Below the pieces are notes generated by a model, which did not search any database, was not told where the DNA came from, and was given only the letters and a program-made list of their open reading frames with translations. This document shows positions 1-8,344 of a stretch of 64,000 nucleotides of DNA, one piece after another. The position numbers and the translations under genes are program-made. This DNA is from Ancrocorticia populi (GTDB taxonomy: Bacteria; Actinomycetota; Actinomycetes; Actinomycetales; Actinomycetaceae), in the NCBI RefSeq assembly GCF_003123745.1, contig NZ_QETB01000003.1:62001-126000 (forward strand). The letters are read 5' to 3'. Position 1 is the stretch's first letter; each line of letters opens with the position of its first letter.

Positions 1-775
1 TGACCTGATTGGTTTCGTTCTGGCGTACCATGGCGCGAACGGCGAGCCAACCATCCTCATGAAGAGAGGAAACCGTTGGTGATTGCAGCCCCGGCGTGAT
101 CTTGGCTGCCTCATCAAGCACCTCGGAGCGGCAATCGTAATCCATCATCACGTACTGACGTGCTACGAGTACGCCCTCGAGGCGGCGGCTCAGCGTTGCC
201 AGGCCCTCGGGCTCCTGCCCGTCTTGACGGATGAGCACCGCCTCGGACCGCAGGATCGGTTCCTCGAACACTTCTAAGCCGGCAGCTCGTAGAGTTGTCC
301 CGGTTTCCACAACATCAGCAATCATGTCCGCTACCCCGAGCTGGACAGAAGATTCTACGGCACCATCAAGGTGCACGACGGTGGCAACGATTCCCTTACG
401 CTCCAGGTAGTGACGGACTAATCCGTCATACGCCGTAGCGATGCGCTTGCCCGATACATCGTCAAGGGTTTCACACGTGCCGATCGGGGCGGCGAACCGG
501 AAGGTTGAGCCAGCGAAACCAAGGGCACGGTGTTCCACGGCCACCGCTCCCGAATCGAGCAGAAGGTCGCGGCCGGTGATGCCAACGTCCACGGTTCCAG
601 ATCCCACGTACACCGCGATATCACGGGGCCGTAGGAAGAAGAACTCCACGTTGTTCGCCTCGTCGCGCAGCACCAGCTCTCGGCCGCCGCGGCGTTGGCG
701 GTACCCGGCCTCGCGGAGCATCTGTGAGGCGGGTTCAGACAGTGATCCCTTGTTGGGGACAGCAATACGAAGCAT
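1..775 (-). CDS. hisG: ATP phosphoribosyltransferase HisG (3' end cut by window edge)
   Basis: First enzyme of histidine synthesis; it joins ATP and PRPP to give phosphoribosyl-ATP in the cytoplasm. An open frame starts at the ATG at 775 and runs off the left edge with no stop, giving 258 residues here. The start [12 protein letters not shown], the [13 protein letters not shown] segment near residue 65, and the PRPP loop DVVETGTTL near residue 160 are typical. The length implies the long form with a C-terminal regulatory domain that binds histidine. It lies 7 bases after hisE, so the two are co-transcribed; hisE makes the next enzyme of the pathway. The last few residues are missing, and nothing suggests a broken gene. 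Confidence 0.95.
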   Translation of the reverse strand, partial: MLRIAVPNKGSLSEPASQMLREAGYRQRRGGRELVLRDEANNVEFFFLRPRDIAVYVGSGTVDVGITGRDLLLDSGAVAVEHRALGFAGSTFRFAAPIGTCETLDDVSGKRIATAYDGLVRHYLERKGIVATVVHLDGAVESSVQLGVADMIADVVETGTTLRAAGLEVFEEPILRSEAVLIRQDGQEPEGLATLSRRLEGVLVARQYVMMDYDCRSEVLDEAAKITPGLQSPTVSSLHEDGWLAVRAMVRQNETNQV

Positions 776-782
776 GGCGTTC

Positions 783-1058
783 CTAGAGGTAGCGGTAAAC
801 GTCTTTGAGGCTAAGGCCACGTGCGATGAGCATGACCTGAAGGTGGTAGAGGAGCTGGGAGGCTTCTTCGGCAAGGGCCTCATCGCTCTCATATTCGGAG
901 GCGATCCAGACTTCTCCGGCCTCCTCGACGATCTTCTTACCAATCGCGTGAACGCCGGCGTCTAGTTCCTCAACGGTCCCGGATCCCTCGGGCCGTTCGG
1001 CAGCCTTGCGGCTCAGTTCTTCAAACAGCTCATCAAATGTTTTCACTTGGCTAACCAT
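783..1058 (-). CDS. hisE: Phosphoribosyl-ATP pyrophosphatase HisE
   Basis: Hydrolyses phosphoribosyl-ATP to phosphoribosyl-AMP, the second step of histidine synthesis. The 91-residue product is the stand-alone HisE form. It shows the all-alpha MazG-like metal-binding pattern [12 protein letters not shown] followed by [14 protein letters not shown], whose Glu/Asp residues bind magnesium. It sits directly before hisG and 31 bases after the ribY stop, so it may be read through from the riboflavin importer operon; I see no separate promoter in the gap. In many actinobacteria hisE-hisG follow the riboflavin synthesis genes, which are absent here. Confidence 0.95.
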   Translation of the reverse strand: MVSQVKTFDELFEELSRKAAERPEGSGTVEELDAGVHAIGKKIVEEAGEVWIASEYESDEALAEEASQLLYHLQVMLIARGLSLKDVYRYL

Positions 1059-1089
1059 ACCTTTTGGGTTCGTGCGTTATCGGTTGCGT

Positions 1090-2118
1090 TCAAAGGTTGG
1101 CGCTGAGGTCAATGAACGCGTCATCTGCGGATACCTGAGTATCTAACAAGTCATTTTCCCACATAAATTCAGCCATTGCGTCCCAAGCCTCTACATCCTG
1201 CTCGCCAAACACACTTCCGCCGCTGTAGAGGGCAAGCGTCTGGTTTAGCGTGGTGGCAGCAACCTCACGGTTCTCCGGTTCCGCCAGATCAGGAACGTAG
1301 GATGCAGTAATATCAAGCGCCTCTTCGGGGTGGTCTTCGGCGAAGGTCACGCCCTTCTCGATGGCACCGAGGATCTTCACGTAATCGGCTTCGCGTGCAT
1401 CAAGATTCTCTTGGAGAGATCCCAACCCAACTCCTACTAGGGGAAGGCCTCCTTCGACAAGGCTGATGGTGCGCACGGGCCATTCCTCAGGCGAGGCGGC
1501 GGTATCGGCCCCAAGCGTTGCAGCAATACTCACAAGGTCCGAGTTAGAGAAGCCGATCACGGCATCCACGTCTCCAGATGACAGTGCGGCTGCCTGTGTG
1601 TACCCAACGTACTGGACATTCACGGAGGATTCGTCTATCCCGGACGCGTTAAACATCGCCAGTAGCCCAAAATAGTTCTCCCCATACGGACCCGGCAGGC
1701 CAACGGTCCCGCCTGCTAGATCCTCGGGGCTTTCGATATCCGAATCAGACGGCACGATAAGCTTGACCGGATATTGCTGATACATAGTTGCCCAGTTGAC
1801 GATATCTGTGCCCGCGGCCCGGCCCTGCATCATCTCGTCTCCCCCGGCGAAAACGATGTCCTCCTCCCCGGATTGGACTGCGCCAAGGAGAGACTCCTGT
1901 GATCCGTGGTGTCGGATCGTCACGTCAAGTCCGGCATCCTCAAAGTACCCCTCGTGTTCGGCCACATAGACGGGCGCGAACTGCACATTCGGAATGAAGG
2001 TCAGGCCCAACGTAATACTCGAAGAATCGGATGATCCAGTTGATCCGGATGAGCCCGATCCCGAGCATCCGGCCAGAAGAAGCGATACCGCTGCCAATCC
2101 AATTAGTATCTTTTTCAT
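1090..2118 (-). CDS. ribY: Riboflavin-type ABC substrate-binding lipoprotein (RibY-like, NMT1/THI5 fold)
   Basis: The 342-residue lipoprotein has a signal peptide ending LLLAGC, with the lipid-modified Cys at residue 18. A Gly/Ser linker follows, then an NMT1/THI5-type binding domain: LGLTFIPNVQFAPVYVAEHEGYF, GGDEMM, LPGPYGENYFGL. This fold binds pyrimidine or flavin-like ligands. Sequence alone would also fit ThiY (thiamine precursor), but the operon is led by an FMN riboswitch, so riboflavin is the better guess; the RibX/RibY pair has been described in that setting. The start ATG at 2118 overlaps the permease stop by 4 bases, and hisE follows. No ATPase gene is next to it. Confidence 0.8.
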   Translation of the reverse strand: MKKILIGLAAVSLLLAGCSGSGSSGSTGSSDSSSITLGLTFIPNVQFAPVYVAEHEGYFEDAGLDVTIRHHGSQESLLGAVQSGEEDIVFAGGDEMMQGRAAGTDIVNWATMYQQYPVKLIVPSDSDIESPEDLAGGTVGLPGPYGENYFGLLAMFNASGIDESSVNVQYVGYTQAAALSSGDVDAVIGFSNSDLVSIAATLGADTAASPEEWPVRTISLVEGGLPLVGVGLGSLQENLDAREADYVKILGAIEKGVTFAEDHPEEALDITASYVPDLAEPENREVAATTLNQTLALYSGGSVFGEQDVEAWDAMAEFMWENDLLDTQVSADDAFIDLSANL

Positions 2119-2909
2119 GATTCCTTCCTAGAATGTGAGAACACGCGGAAGCGGTGTTCTTTGATCTCACGGTTCACGCGCCACTCCACAAGCGAAATGA
2201 TGCCGTAGATGCTCATGGCGCTCGCCGCTAGGAGGACGATTGCGGCGAACATGCCGCGAATATCGCCAGCGCCTTGAGCGCTAATCAGGATCATGCCAAG
2301 CCCGTTTCCGCCTATGATCATCTCCCCCACCACGGCCCCTGTAATCGAGAGTGTGAATCCGGTACGCAAGCCGGCAAGGATGCCGGGCGCGGCCAGTGGA
2401 AGCTCCATCGTGCGAAACAACGTGAACCCTCCAGCGCCATCGAGTCGGGCGGCCCCGATGATGTCTTTATCAATATGCCGCACACCCACGGAGGTGGACA
2501 CCACCACTGGGAAGATCACCATGATCGTACACAGCACGACGATCGAGGAAAGCCCGTATCCGATCCAAATGGTCAACAGAGGGGCGATCGCCACCGCAGG
2601 GATCGCCTGCGAGGCGGCCACGTAGGGCTGAATGATCCTAGCAAACAGCTTAGATTTACCGATCGCGTACCCAAGCGGGATGCCCAGAACCGCCGCGAAG
2701 AAACAACCCAAAAGGGCCTCTTGGACCGTGATCCCTAGGGCGCTCGCGAGATAGCCCTGATTTAGGCCGGATATCAATCGCATGAGAGTGGATTGCGGGG
2801 TAGGCAGGAATTCTGAAGCGATCACGCCGAACGTTGTGAGCGCCCACCATAGGCATAGGAGAGCAATCCCGAATCCTACGGGTGGGAGCCATCTAAAGTG
2901 AGATCGCAA
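2115..2909 (-). CDS. ribX: Riboflavin-type ABC transporter permease (RibX-like)
   Basis: Inner-membrane permease of the BPD/ThiX family with about six membrane helices. The EAA loop, which docks the ATPase, is present as AARLDGAGGFTLFRTMELPLAAPGILAGLR. I place the start at TTG 2909 because a strong Shine-Dalgarno (GGAAAGAGG) lies 7 bases before it, giving 264 residues. A GTG at 2966 in the same frame would add 19 residues but has no Shine-Dalgarno and falls inside a leader hairpin. Translation is probably controlled by the FMN riboswitch, since this Shine-Dalgarno is one arm of a perfect hairpin. The partner ribY overlaps its 3' end. The ATPase is missing locally and may be shared from another operon. 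Confidence 0.82.
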   Translation of the reverse strand: MRSHFRWLPPVGFGIALLCLWWALTTFGVIASEFLPTPQSTLMRLISGLNQGYLASALGITVQEALLGCFFAAVLGIPLGYAIGKSKLFARIIQPYVAASQAIPAVAIAPLLTIWIGYGLSSIVVLCTIMVIFPVVVSTSVGVRHIDKDIIGAARLDGAGGFTLFRTMELPLAAPGILAGLRTGFTLSITGAVVGEMIIGGNGLGMILISAQGAGDIRGMFAAIVLLAASAMSIYGIISLVEWRVNREIKEHRFRVFSHSRKES

Positions 2910-2917
2910 TTCCGTTC

Positions 2918-2973
2918 CTCTTTCCTCATGCGGCGGGGAAAGAGACAGTTCGGCGCATGCAGACACGCCGAAC
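2918..2973 (-). promoter_or_regulatory. Expression platform: two hairpins, one hiding the ribX ribosome binding site
   Basis: Just after the riboswitch there are two perfect hairpins. The first pairs GTTCGGCG with CGCCGAAC (2973-2948, 10-base loop). The second pairs CTCTTTCC with GGAAAGAG (2944-2918, 11-base loop), and its second arm is the Shine-Dalgarno of the TTG start at 2909. Folding the second hairpin would block ribosome entry, which suggests translational control. The first, followed by a short U/C-rich run, could add some termination. Confidence 0.7.
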
Positions 2974-2980
2974 GTAGTGC

Positions 2981-3089
2981 GCCTCCCATCCGGACTTTAA
3001 CCGTCGGTAGGGGAATTTCACCTCTTCAACCACTTTCGTGGGTCGCGGACTATCACCGCCGGTTCAGACTTTCACTGACCCCGGAGCAC
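2981..3089 (-). ncRNA. FMN riboswitch (RFN element)
   Basis: Read on the minus strand, the conserved RFN blocks occur in order: GGGGTCAGTGAAAGTCTGA, ACCGGCGGTGATAGTCCGCGA, a short variable hairpin CCCACGAAAGTGG, GAGGTGAAATTCCCC, TACCGACGGTTAAAGTC, and the closing GGATGGGAG. Flanking GTGC and GCAC can close the P1 helix. It binds flavin mononucleotide and normally turns expression off when FMN is plentiful. It precedes ribX and is the main reason to call the transporter a riboflavin importer. Confidence 0.95.
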
Positions 3090-3104
3090 ATTGTGTTCGC
3101 AACA

Positions 3105-3133
3105 AGTATCGCCCTTTCACCATGCCTTTTCAA
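3105..3133 (-). promoter_or_regulatory. Promoter of the riboswitch-ribX-ribY transcript
   Basis: A -35 box TTGAAA (3133-3128) and a -10 box GATACT (3110-3105) are separated by exactly 17 bases. Transcription would start around 3098, a few bases before the riboswitch begins. Confidence 0.65.
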
Positions 3134-3219
3134 GTGTCGGTACCTTAGGCCCTGCATTAGCCCGTACGTGTCGCTATAGTATGAGCGTTGCAAACATCGT
3201 TAATTTAAGGGGCTTCCAC

Positions 3220-4260
3220 ATGCGTTCAACAACGCGCTGGTTACAGGTGTCGCTAACAATATTGGTGGGGTGTCTCGGCTTAGCCGGCTGTTCGAGCACC
3301 GCGGAAACTGCCGAGAGTTCAAGTCCGGCAACCTCTGCACCGGCGGCCACTGCGGATTTCCCGAGCGTCTCATCGGACTCGTTCCCGATCACGGTTACGG
3401 ACTGGACCGGGCACGAGGAAACGTTTGAGGAAGCACCTGAGAAGGTCGCGATCCTGTCCGGCACACCGCTCAATCTTTGGTACGACGTGTCTGGCACGGC
3501 AGTTGCCACCTCCAACCTCTCCGATAGCGTCCACGTCTCGGACGAACACGCTGAAGAAATTGAGGAACTGCCTCAGCTCGGCGAGCCTTTCAACGTGGAT
3601 GCCGAGAAACTTGTGGAACTGGATCCCGATCTAATCATCACCATGTACGGAATGCAGGACACGCTTACCTCCCAGCTCCAGGAACTAGGATTTGCCACGC
3701 TCACGGTGCGCACGAATGATCTGACTGACCTAGAGAACGTGTACGAGGTATTTGGCGCGCTCAACGGCACATCAGATGATGCCGCGGCGAAGATGGCGGA
3801 TATCCGGGAAAGCACCGATGCAGTCGCGGCGCAATGGCCAAGCGCTGATGAATCGGCGGTAATCCTGTTCCAGAGCGAGAAGGGCCTCTCGGTGAAGCTG
3901 GACAATTCAATCGCGGGTGCAATGCTCACCGAACTGGGCGTCACGAACATCGCCTCGGGCTTGCCTCGCCAGGGATCCGATTCGGCCACCTTGGATCTAG
4001 AGGAAGTAGTTAAGCAACAGCCCGATTACGTGCTCGTGACCGGACGTTTCTCCGATCCATCGCGGGCGAAGGAGATTATGGAGGGCGAATTCGCTAAGAA
4101 TGAGGCGTGGCAGAGCGTGGACGCCGTCACCGAAGGTCGCGTCACTTACCTCCCACAGGAGTACTTCCTCTATAACGCTGGTCCGGATTACCCCGCCGCC
4201 TTCGAATACCTCGCTGCTTCGCTCCATCCGGATGTCTACGGCGAGCCCGTCGCTCCCTGA
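3220..4260 (+). CDS. Iron/siderophore-type ABC transporter substrate-binding lipoprotein
   Basis: Class III (FecB/BtuF/TroA-like) binding lipoprotein of 346 residues that captures a metal chelate outside the membrane. The signal peptide ends in the lipobox LAGC with Cys 24, followed by a Ser/Thr/Ala linker. The domain has the usual two lobes joined by one long helix: PEKVAILSG, LVELDPDLIITMYG, and VKQQPDYVLVTGRF late. I chose the ATG at 3220 because AAGGGG lies 7 bases upstream and the signal peptide begins there; upstream in-frame ATGs would put a charged stretch before it. It is the first gene of a three-gene operon with a permease and an ATPase. The ligand (siderophore, haem or cobalamin) cannot be read from sequence; no cobalamin riboswitch is present. 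Confidence 0.9.
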   Translation: MRSTTRWLQVSLTILVGCLGLAGCSSTAETAESSSPATSAPAATADFPSVSSDSFPITVTDWTGHEETFEEAPEKVAILSGTPLNLWYDVSGTAVATSNLSDSVHVSDEHAEEIEELPQLGEPFNVDAEKLVELDPDLIITMYGMQDTLTSQLQELGFATLTVRTNDLTDLENVYEVFGALNGTSDDAAAKMADIRESTDAVAAQWPSADESAVILFQSEKGLSVKLDNSIAGAMLTELGVTNIASGLPRQGSDSATLDLEEVVKQQPDYVLVTGRFSDPSRAKEIMEGEFAKNEAWQSVDAVTEGRVTYLPQEYFLYNAGPDYPAAFEYLAASLHPDVYGEPVAP

Positions 4261-5231
4261 TGCACACACGGCGCTATACGGCGATAGTCTTTACCATCTT
4301 GGTGGTGTTGCTCCTCGGGTCGGTTCTGTTCGGGATAGGCTCAGGCTCAGTCTCGCTCTCTCCTACTCAGGTGATTGATGGCTTGTTCGGAGGCGCAGAG
4401 CAGCGGGTGGTCTGGGACCTGAGGTTGCCGCGAGTGATCCTCGGTGGGCTTGTGGGAATGTCGCTCGCAGTATCGGGCCTGATCCTGCAAGCCGTCATGA
4501 TGAACCCTTTGGCGGATCCCGGGATTATCGGTATCTCCTCCGGAGCCGGCCTGTTCGGCATTGTCATTCTCCTCGCCTTCCCCGCGCTCTACACCTCCGT
4601 ACCTATTTTCGCCTTTTGTGGCGCAATGCTGGCCGCAATCGTGATCTACGCGCTCGCGTGGCGCGGTGGAATCCAACCCATGCGAGTAATCCTCGCGGGC
4701 GTGGCCGTTTCGGCGTTGTGCGGAGCAGGCATCTCCGCCGTCATGGTTTTCTTCTCCGATCGGGTACAGGGTGCCCTCCTGTTCATGAATGGAAGCCTCT
4801 CGATGCGCGGTTGGAGCGAGGTTCGCCTCCTCTTGCCCTACGCCCTAATCGGCGTGCTTGCCGCCCTCGTATGTTCCCGACGCCTGAATCTTATTGTTTT
4901 GGGCGACGACGTCGCACGATCCATGGGCATGAACGTTCAAGCGAACCGGCTCTTTCTCACCGCAATCGCGGCGATGCTCGCTGCTGGCGCTGTGTCTACT
5001 GTTGGCCTCCTCGGATTCGTGGGGCTGATTGTTCCCCACCTTGTAAGGCTCATCCTCGGTAACAACCACACACTGCTGGTGCCGGCAACGGCACTTTGTG
5101 GGGCCGGACTGGTCATCTTCTCGGATACCATCGCGCGCACTCTCTTTAGTCCCACCGAGATTCCGGTGGGTATCTGCATGGCGATCCTTGGAGTACCCTT
5201 CTTCCTTTATTTCCTGCGGAAGGCGATGTAA
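4260..5231 (+). CDS. FecCD-family ABC transporter permease
   Basis: A 323-residue membrane protein of the FecCD/BtuC family. It forms a homodimeric channel of about ten helices per subunit for iron chelates or cobalamin. Family hallmarks are DLRLPRVILGGLVGMSLAVSGLILQ near residue 50 and the late block GLLGFVGLIVPHLVRLILGNNH, which touches the ATPase. The ATG overlaps the binding-protein stop by one base (TGATG), and the next gene overlaps its own stop in the same way, so all three are translationally coupled. A single permease gene means the channel is a homodimer. Confidence 0.95.
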   Translation: MHTRRYTAIVFTILVVLLLGSVLFGIGSGSVSLSPTQVIDGLFGGAEQRVVWDLRLPRVILGGLVGMSLAVSGLILQAVMMNPLADPGIIGISSGAGLFGIVILLAFPALYTSVPIFAFCGAMLAAIVIYALAWRGGIQPMRVILAGVAVSALCGAGISAVMVFFSDRVQGALLFMNGSLSMRGWSEVRLLLPYALIGVLAALVCSRRLNLIVLGDDVARSMGMNVQANRLFLTAIAAMLAAGAVSTVGLLGFVGLIVPHLVRLILGNNHTLLVPATALCGAGLVIFSDTIARTLFSPTEIPVGICMAILGVPFFLYFLRKAM

Positions 5232-5995
5232 TGCTCCAGGCACGCGATATCCGCTTGACACTCGGAAGACGGGAAATCCTGCACGGAGTGAGTGCGGACT
5301 TTGAGACTGGCCGAATCCACGCCATTCTCGGGCCGAATGGCTGCGGGAAAACCACACTGATCCGGGCCCTCACCGGCGCGTCAAAGCCCGATTCAGGCGA
5401 AGTCAAGCTAGACGGAATGCCTGTTGTCAGGATGCGCCCACGCGATATCGCACGAAAGATTGCGGTGTTGTGGCAGGCCAGCCCTGCCCCCGAGGGAATC
5501 ACGGTGGCCCGGTTGGTCTCCTACGGCCGCTATTCTTACGCCACGTGGCGCGGCATGAACCTTGCCCCTGTTGACGATGCTCTTGAGAAGGCGGGCGTGG
5601 CGCATCTGGCGGATCGTCGGGTTTCCACTCTATCGGGCGGCGAACGCCAACGCGTCTGGTTGGCAACCGCCCTTGCACAGGAGCCTGAGATCCTCATCTT
5701 GGATGAGCCAACCACATATCTGGATATCGCTCATCAGAGCGATATCTTGGACTTGGTTCGTACCCTGAACGCGCAAGGCGGACTCACAGTCATCATGGTT
5801 CTGCACGATTTGACGCAAGCTGCCCGTTACGCCCACAAGTGTCTGGTTATGCGAGAGGGCCTGATCCAACGGGTGGGACCGCCGGATCAGGCCCTCTCAC
5901 GTCAAGCGATTGCTGAGGACTTCAGTGTGGATGCGTGGATCACCAGAGACCCGTCAACCGGTGCCCCAGTGATCGCTCCGCGAGGCCGCGCCTAG
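5231..5995 (+). CDS. FecE-family ABC transporter ATP-binding protein
   Basis: A 254-residue ATPase powering the FecCD-type permease upstream. It shows Walker A GPNGCGKTT near residue 37, signature LSGGERQR, Walker B ILILDEPTTYLD and the switch His in VLHDL. The order and spacing match iron-chelate ATPases (FecE/FhuC). Its TAG stop overlaps the stop of the convergent aldo/keto reductase through a shared CTAG, so there is no room for a terminator between them. Confidence 0.95.
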   Translation: MLQARDIRLTLGRREILHGVSADFETGRIHAILGPNGCGKTTLIRALTGASKPDSGEVKLDGMPVVRMRPRDIARKIAVLWQASPAPEGITVARLVSYGRYSYATWRGMNLAPVDDALEKAGVAHLADRRVSTLSGGERQRVWLATALAQEPEILILDEPTTYLDIAHQSDILDLVRTLNAQGGLTVIMVLHDLTQAARYAHKCLVMREGLIQRVGPPDQALSRQAIAEDFSVDAWITRDPSTGAPVIAPRGRA

Positions 5996-6813
5996 AACTC
6001 TTCGTATACGGCAGGGTCCTGATCGTTGATACGCCCATCGGGTCGGCCGAGTGCCGTGATAGCCTCTATCTCCGCGGGCTCTAGCGTGAGGTCCAGTGAG
6101 GCGAGATTCTCGGCCTGGCGCTCAGGTGAAAATGCCTTCGGAATGGCTAGAACGTCGCGGGCAGTGTGCCAAGCGAGAACAACTTGCCCGGGAGTCGCAT
6201 CGTGCGCGGAAGCGATCTTGGTGATTACTGGATCCTGAAGCAGATCGCCGCGGCGAAGTGGGCTCCACGCCTCAGTGATAATCCCGTTGGCGTGACCGTA
6301 GGCGAGCTGTTCTACCTGAGGAAGGTACGGGTGGAGCTCGACTTGGTTCACCTCGGGAACCACGCCGGTTTCCTTCTTCAGCTCCTCCAGGTGCTCAGGC
6401 AGGAAGTTACAGACGCCGATGTGACGGATAAGCCCGCGCTCCTTGGCATCGATCATCGCCTGCCACGCCTCCACGTACTTCCCAACACGTGGATTCGGCC
6501 AATGAATGAGGTATAGGTCTAGGTAGTCAAAGCCGGTGCGGTACAGGGACTCCTCGATCGTTACCGTCGCATCGTCATAAGCCTGATGGCGCCCCGGAAG
6601 CTTCGAGGTGTAAATGATGTTCTCGCGCGCGGCCCCGGAGCGGCGAACGCCCTCGGCCACCGTAGCCTCGTTTTCATAGTTGAAGGCCGAATCGAGCAGG
6701 GTATATCCACGATCAATCGCGGCAGCCACCGAATCGGCGCCCTCGTTTCCCTTGAGCTTGTAAGTTCCAAACCCAATTGTTGGAAGTTGAAGGCCATCGT
6801 GAGCAATGTGCAT
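5992..6813 (-). CDS. Aldo/keto reductase
   Basis: NADPH-dependent reductase of the 2,5-diketo-D-gluconate reductase type, about 273 residues in a TIM barrel. The signatures GFGTYKLKG, LLDSAFNYENE, IHWPNP and IGVCNFLPEHL are clear. The usual catalytic tetrad Asp-Tyr-Lys-His can be placed: Asp and Tyr in the LLDSAFNYENE block, Lys in TSKLPG, His in LYLIHWP. The ATG at 6813 has AGGAG 5 bases upstream, so I prefer it to the GTG five codons earlier. It is last in the APC-DDAH-PutP set, 26 bases after PutP. The substrate is not evident; a role in detoxifying or using an aldehyde from amino-acid breakdown is only a guess. Confidence 0.92.
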   Translation of the reverse strand: MHIAHDGLQLPTIGFGTYKLKGNEGADSVAAAIDRGYTLLDSAFNYENEATVAEGVRRSGAARENIIYTSKLPGRHQAYDDATVTIEESLYRTGFDYLDLYLIHWPNPRVGKYVEAWQAMIDAKERGLIRHIGVCNFLPEHLEELKKETGVVPEVNQVELHPYLPQVEQLAYGHANGIITEAWSPLRRGDLLQDPVITKIASAHDATPGQVVLAWHTARDVLAIPKAFSPERQAENLASLDLTLEPAEIEAITALGRPDGRINDQDPAVYEEF

Positions 6814-6839
6814 TGTCTCTCCTTCCACGGTTCTCGAGT

Positions 6840-8330
6840 TTACTTGAATGAGGCAACCATGTCCTTGCTGGCAGAGAACTCGGTATCGATTTCCGCATTC
6901 GGCTTATAGGTGGCCAGGCTGACGGCGATCGCCACGACTAGGTGGACAACAAAGGCGGGAAGTAGCTCGTACAGCGGCGTATCCAGTGCGGACCATACGA
7001 ACACGGTCACCGCGCCGGAGATCATGCCTGCTAGCGCCCCGGGAACAGTGAGCTTCCGCCAGTAGAGGCTGAGCAGGATAACCGGACCGAATGAGGCACC
7101 GAAGCCTGCCCACGCGAAGCTCACCAGCCCGAGAATCGTATCGTTTGGGTTGATCGCCATCGCCATGGCGATCAGTGCAACAACCAGCACGGCAGAGCGG
7201 CCAAGCAGTACGAGGGTCCGTTCAGACGGTGGAGTCTTCTTCATGACGCGATACAGATCTTCAACCAACGCCGAGGAACACACGATCAGCTGGCTCGAGA
7301 ATGTACTCATGATCGCAGCGAGCACCGCCGCCAGCACTAAGCCTGCGATAAACGGATGGAGAAGAATAGTGGACATACGCAGAATCACGGTTTCTGAGTT
7401 TGCCAGTTCCTCCCCGCGTTGAGCGAAGAATGCGATACCGATTAGGCCGGAAAGCACCGCGCCGCCGAGCGAGATAAACTGCCAGGTGATCCCGATGCGC
7501 CGAGCGCTCTTCGCCTCACCGGAATTCCTCAACGCCATGAACCGCACAACGATATGAGGCTGGCCAAAGTACCCAAATCCCCATGATAGACCCGAAATGA
7601 TAATGAATGCTGCTGCTCCACCGGTGAACTGCCCTGAGCCGATCAAGGAGAGATTACCGGGCTGGAGTTCCTGAACCTCAGTGGCGGTCTCGCCAACACC
7701 ACCCACGGCCAAAACCGCGGCAATCGGCACCACCATGAGCGCAATCACCAGCATGAGCCCCTGCGCCACGTCAGTGAAAGATGCCCCGAGAAACCCACCA
7801 AACAACGTATAAATGAGGGTCACCGCCACAACTAGAAGCATGCCCCACATGTAGTCCATTCCAAAGGATTCCTCGAAGAACACGCCTCCAGCAACCATCC
7901 CAGAGGACACATAGATTGTGAAGAACACGAGGACTATAACGGCGGAAACGATCCGAAGCGCGTGAGACTTGTCCTTCAGCCTGTTCTCAAAGTAGCTAGG
8001 CACAGTGATGGAGTTGTTTGATACCTCCGTGTAGGCACGCAATCGTGGCGCAACGATCCTCCAGTTGAGGTAAGCACCAAGCAAAAGCCCGATCGCGATC
8101 CAGCCTTCAATGAGCCCCGTAGCATAGATGGCGCCAGGCAGGCCCATGATTAGCCATCCGGACATATCGGACGCGCCAGCACTGAGTGCGGCAACCCACG
8201 GAGGGAGGTCGCGCCCACCCAACATATAATCCTCGTGATCCTCCGTTCGTTTGAAGGCACGGTATCCAATCAGCAATAGGCCGGCGAAGTAAATGAAGAG
8301 GGCTAGATACAGGTAGATCTGATCGGGCAT
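6840..8330 (-). CDS. putP: Sodium/proline symporter (PutP family, SSS transporter)
   Basis: Membrane transporter of the sodium:solute symporter family, about 496 residues and 12-13 helices. PutP hallmarks: LGGRDLPPWVAALSAGASDMSGWLIMGLPGA near the N-terminus, a glycine-rich GLSWGFGYFGQPHIVVRFMA in the middle, and ILMSTFSSQL-type IMSTFSSQLIVCSSAL later. I start it at the ATG at 8330, 14 bases after the DDAH stop; the longer frame to 8378 would overlap DDAH and add an unlikely hydrophilic tail. Proline is the best family prediction, but the position after a dimethylarginine-type hydrolase leaves open a related amino acid. Confidence 0.92.
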   Translation of the reverse strand: MPDQIYLYLALFIYFAGLLLIGYRAFKRTEDHEDYMLGGRDLPPWVAALSAGASDMSGWLIMGLPGAIYATGLIEGWIAIGLLLGAYLNWRIVAPRLRAYTEVSNNSITVPSYFENRLKDKSHALRIVSAVIVLVFFTIYVSSGMVAGGVFFEESFGMDYMWGMLLVVAVTLIYTLFGGFLGASFTDVAQGLMLVIALMVVPIAAVLAVGGVGETATEVQELQPGNLSLIGSGQFTGGAAAFIIISGLSWGFGYFGQPHIVVRFMALRNSGEAKSARRIGITWQFISLGGAVLSGLIGIAFFAQRGEELANSETVILRMSTILLHPFIAGLVLAAVLAAIMSTFSSQLIVCSSALVEDLYRVMKKTPPSERTLVLLGRSAVLVVALIAMAMAINPNDTILGLVSFAWAGFGASFGPVILLSLYWRKLTVPGALAGMISGAVTVFVWSALDTPLYELLPAFVVHLVVAIAVSLATYKPNAEIDTEFSASKDMVASFK

Positions 8331-8344
8331 ATCTGGTGGTGTCC

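Noticed and set aside
2981-3089. TPP riboswitch, because the binding protein is of the NMT1/THI5 type
   Set aside because: The conserved blocks (ACCGGCGGT, GGTGAAATTCC, GACGGTTAAAGTC, GGATGGGAG) are those of the FMN element; no CTGAGA or ACCTGATCTGG TPP blocks are present.
3140-3215. DtxR/IdeR iron box before the iron-type ABC operon
   Set aside because: CCTTAGGCC and ATTAGCCC strings are there but they do not form the 19-bp palindrome; match too weak.
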